In this document: positions 63,664 to 64,000 of the stretch, piece after piece
How the letters are laid out: the number at the start of each line of letters is the position of its first letter
How positions within the stretch are numbered: the stretch's first letter is position 1
Source of the DNA: Hyparrhenia diplandra
Taxonomy: Eukaryota > Streptophyta > Magnoliopsida > Poales > Poaceae
DNA length: 64,000 bases
Direction of reading: 5' to 3'
Assembly (NCBI GenBank): GCA_015847255.1
Contig: JADLZK010007793.1
Coordinates: 434,001 to 498,000 of the forward strand
The notes under the pieces: model-generated
What the model was told of the DNA's origin: nothing
Database searches by the model: none
What the model saw: only the letters and a program-made list of their open reading frames with translations
Program-made: the position numbers and the translations under genes

Positions 63664-64000
63664 CCTGCTCAATGAGCACTCGAAAAAAAATGGAAAACAA
63701 CGACAAAAAGTGGATTGAAATCAACTCTCCCAAACACGGTTTCATACCACTACATAACATGTTCACGAATAAAAAAAAAATCAACAATCTAAACATGTTA
63801 CGAATGCTTGAGACTGCAAAGCTTGATCCACACTCTTCCACCTCATCTTGTCTTTTCGTTGATAAAGAGGAATTTTATTATTATGTTTAAAAATGTTAGA
63901 GATGACATAAAACTTTTTAAAAAGATATTTTAGTTTTTCTCGATCAACAAAAAAGTTTGTGCGTCTTTATATAATAATTAAGGTATTCTATCATGTTAAA
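63664..64000. other. Unassigned right edge
   Basis: AT-rich. The open frame 63627-63890 shows no family resemblance. Confidence 0.5.

Overview
The window is nuclear DNA of a flowering plant, almost certainly a grass. It is dominated by LTR retrotransposons of grass type (Tat, Athila, Tekay and Reina lineages of Ty3/gypsy, plus Copia LTRs), with Tourist- and Stowaway-like MITEs, tRNA-derived SINEs and one intron-rich host gene. The genus cannot be fixed from the sequence alone. All coordinates and splice sites were read by eye.

Left part (1-29080) is a nested stack. The oldest layer is a Tat-lineage gypsy element on the minus strand. Its 5' LTR is at 28086-29080, its gag, protease, reverse transcriptase, dual RNase H and integrase follow leftwards, and it is cut three times. 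Cut one, in the integrase, is an Athila-like element ending in LTR A (4147-5582), itself split by a Tekay chromovirus (pol end and 3' LTR, 1-4117). Cut two, in gag, is a non-autonomous Athila-like element (9456-17441). Cut three, also in gag, is a decayed coding Athila-like element (17738-27313). The last two share a 3' array of four small RNA modules that fold as three-way junctions, with compensatory changes in the helices. This is the most novel non-coding signal in the window.

Middle part (29081-42444) holds a degraded Copia-type LTR on the minus strand interrupted by a complete solo LTR (30001-32470, perfect 5-bp target duplication). It also holds several MITEs, a poly-A retrocopy, a tRNA-derived SINE, a pyrimidine-rich stretch that may be the first leader exon of the host gene, and a Reina-type chromovirus (37161-42444) carrying a large foldback MITE in gag.

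Right part (42893-60100) is the only clear host gene, plus strand, about 22 recognisable coding exons. Its domain order is a non-RD protein kinase, an MSP (VAP-like) domain, a beta'-COP-like WD40 propeller, a basic linker, a second MSP domain and a second beta'-COP-like WD40 propeller. A second Reina-type element (50555-55633) sits antisense in one of its introns. The kinase, first MSP and second WD40 exons carry several one-base indels while most splice sites are consensus. The gene is therefore either a young pseudogene or a real gene read through a consensus with indel errors. The 3' end runs into sequence I do not recognise, then a gag-only LTR element on the minus strand (60493-63663).
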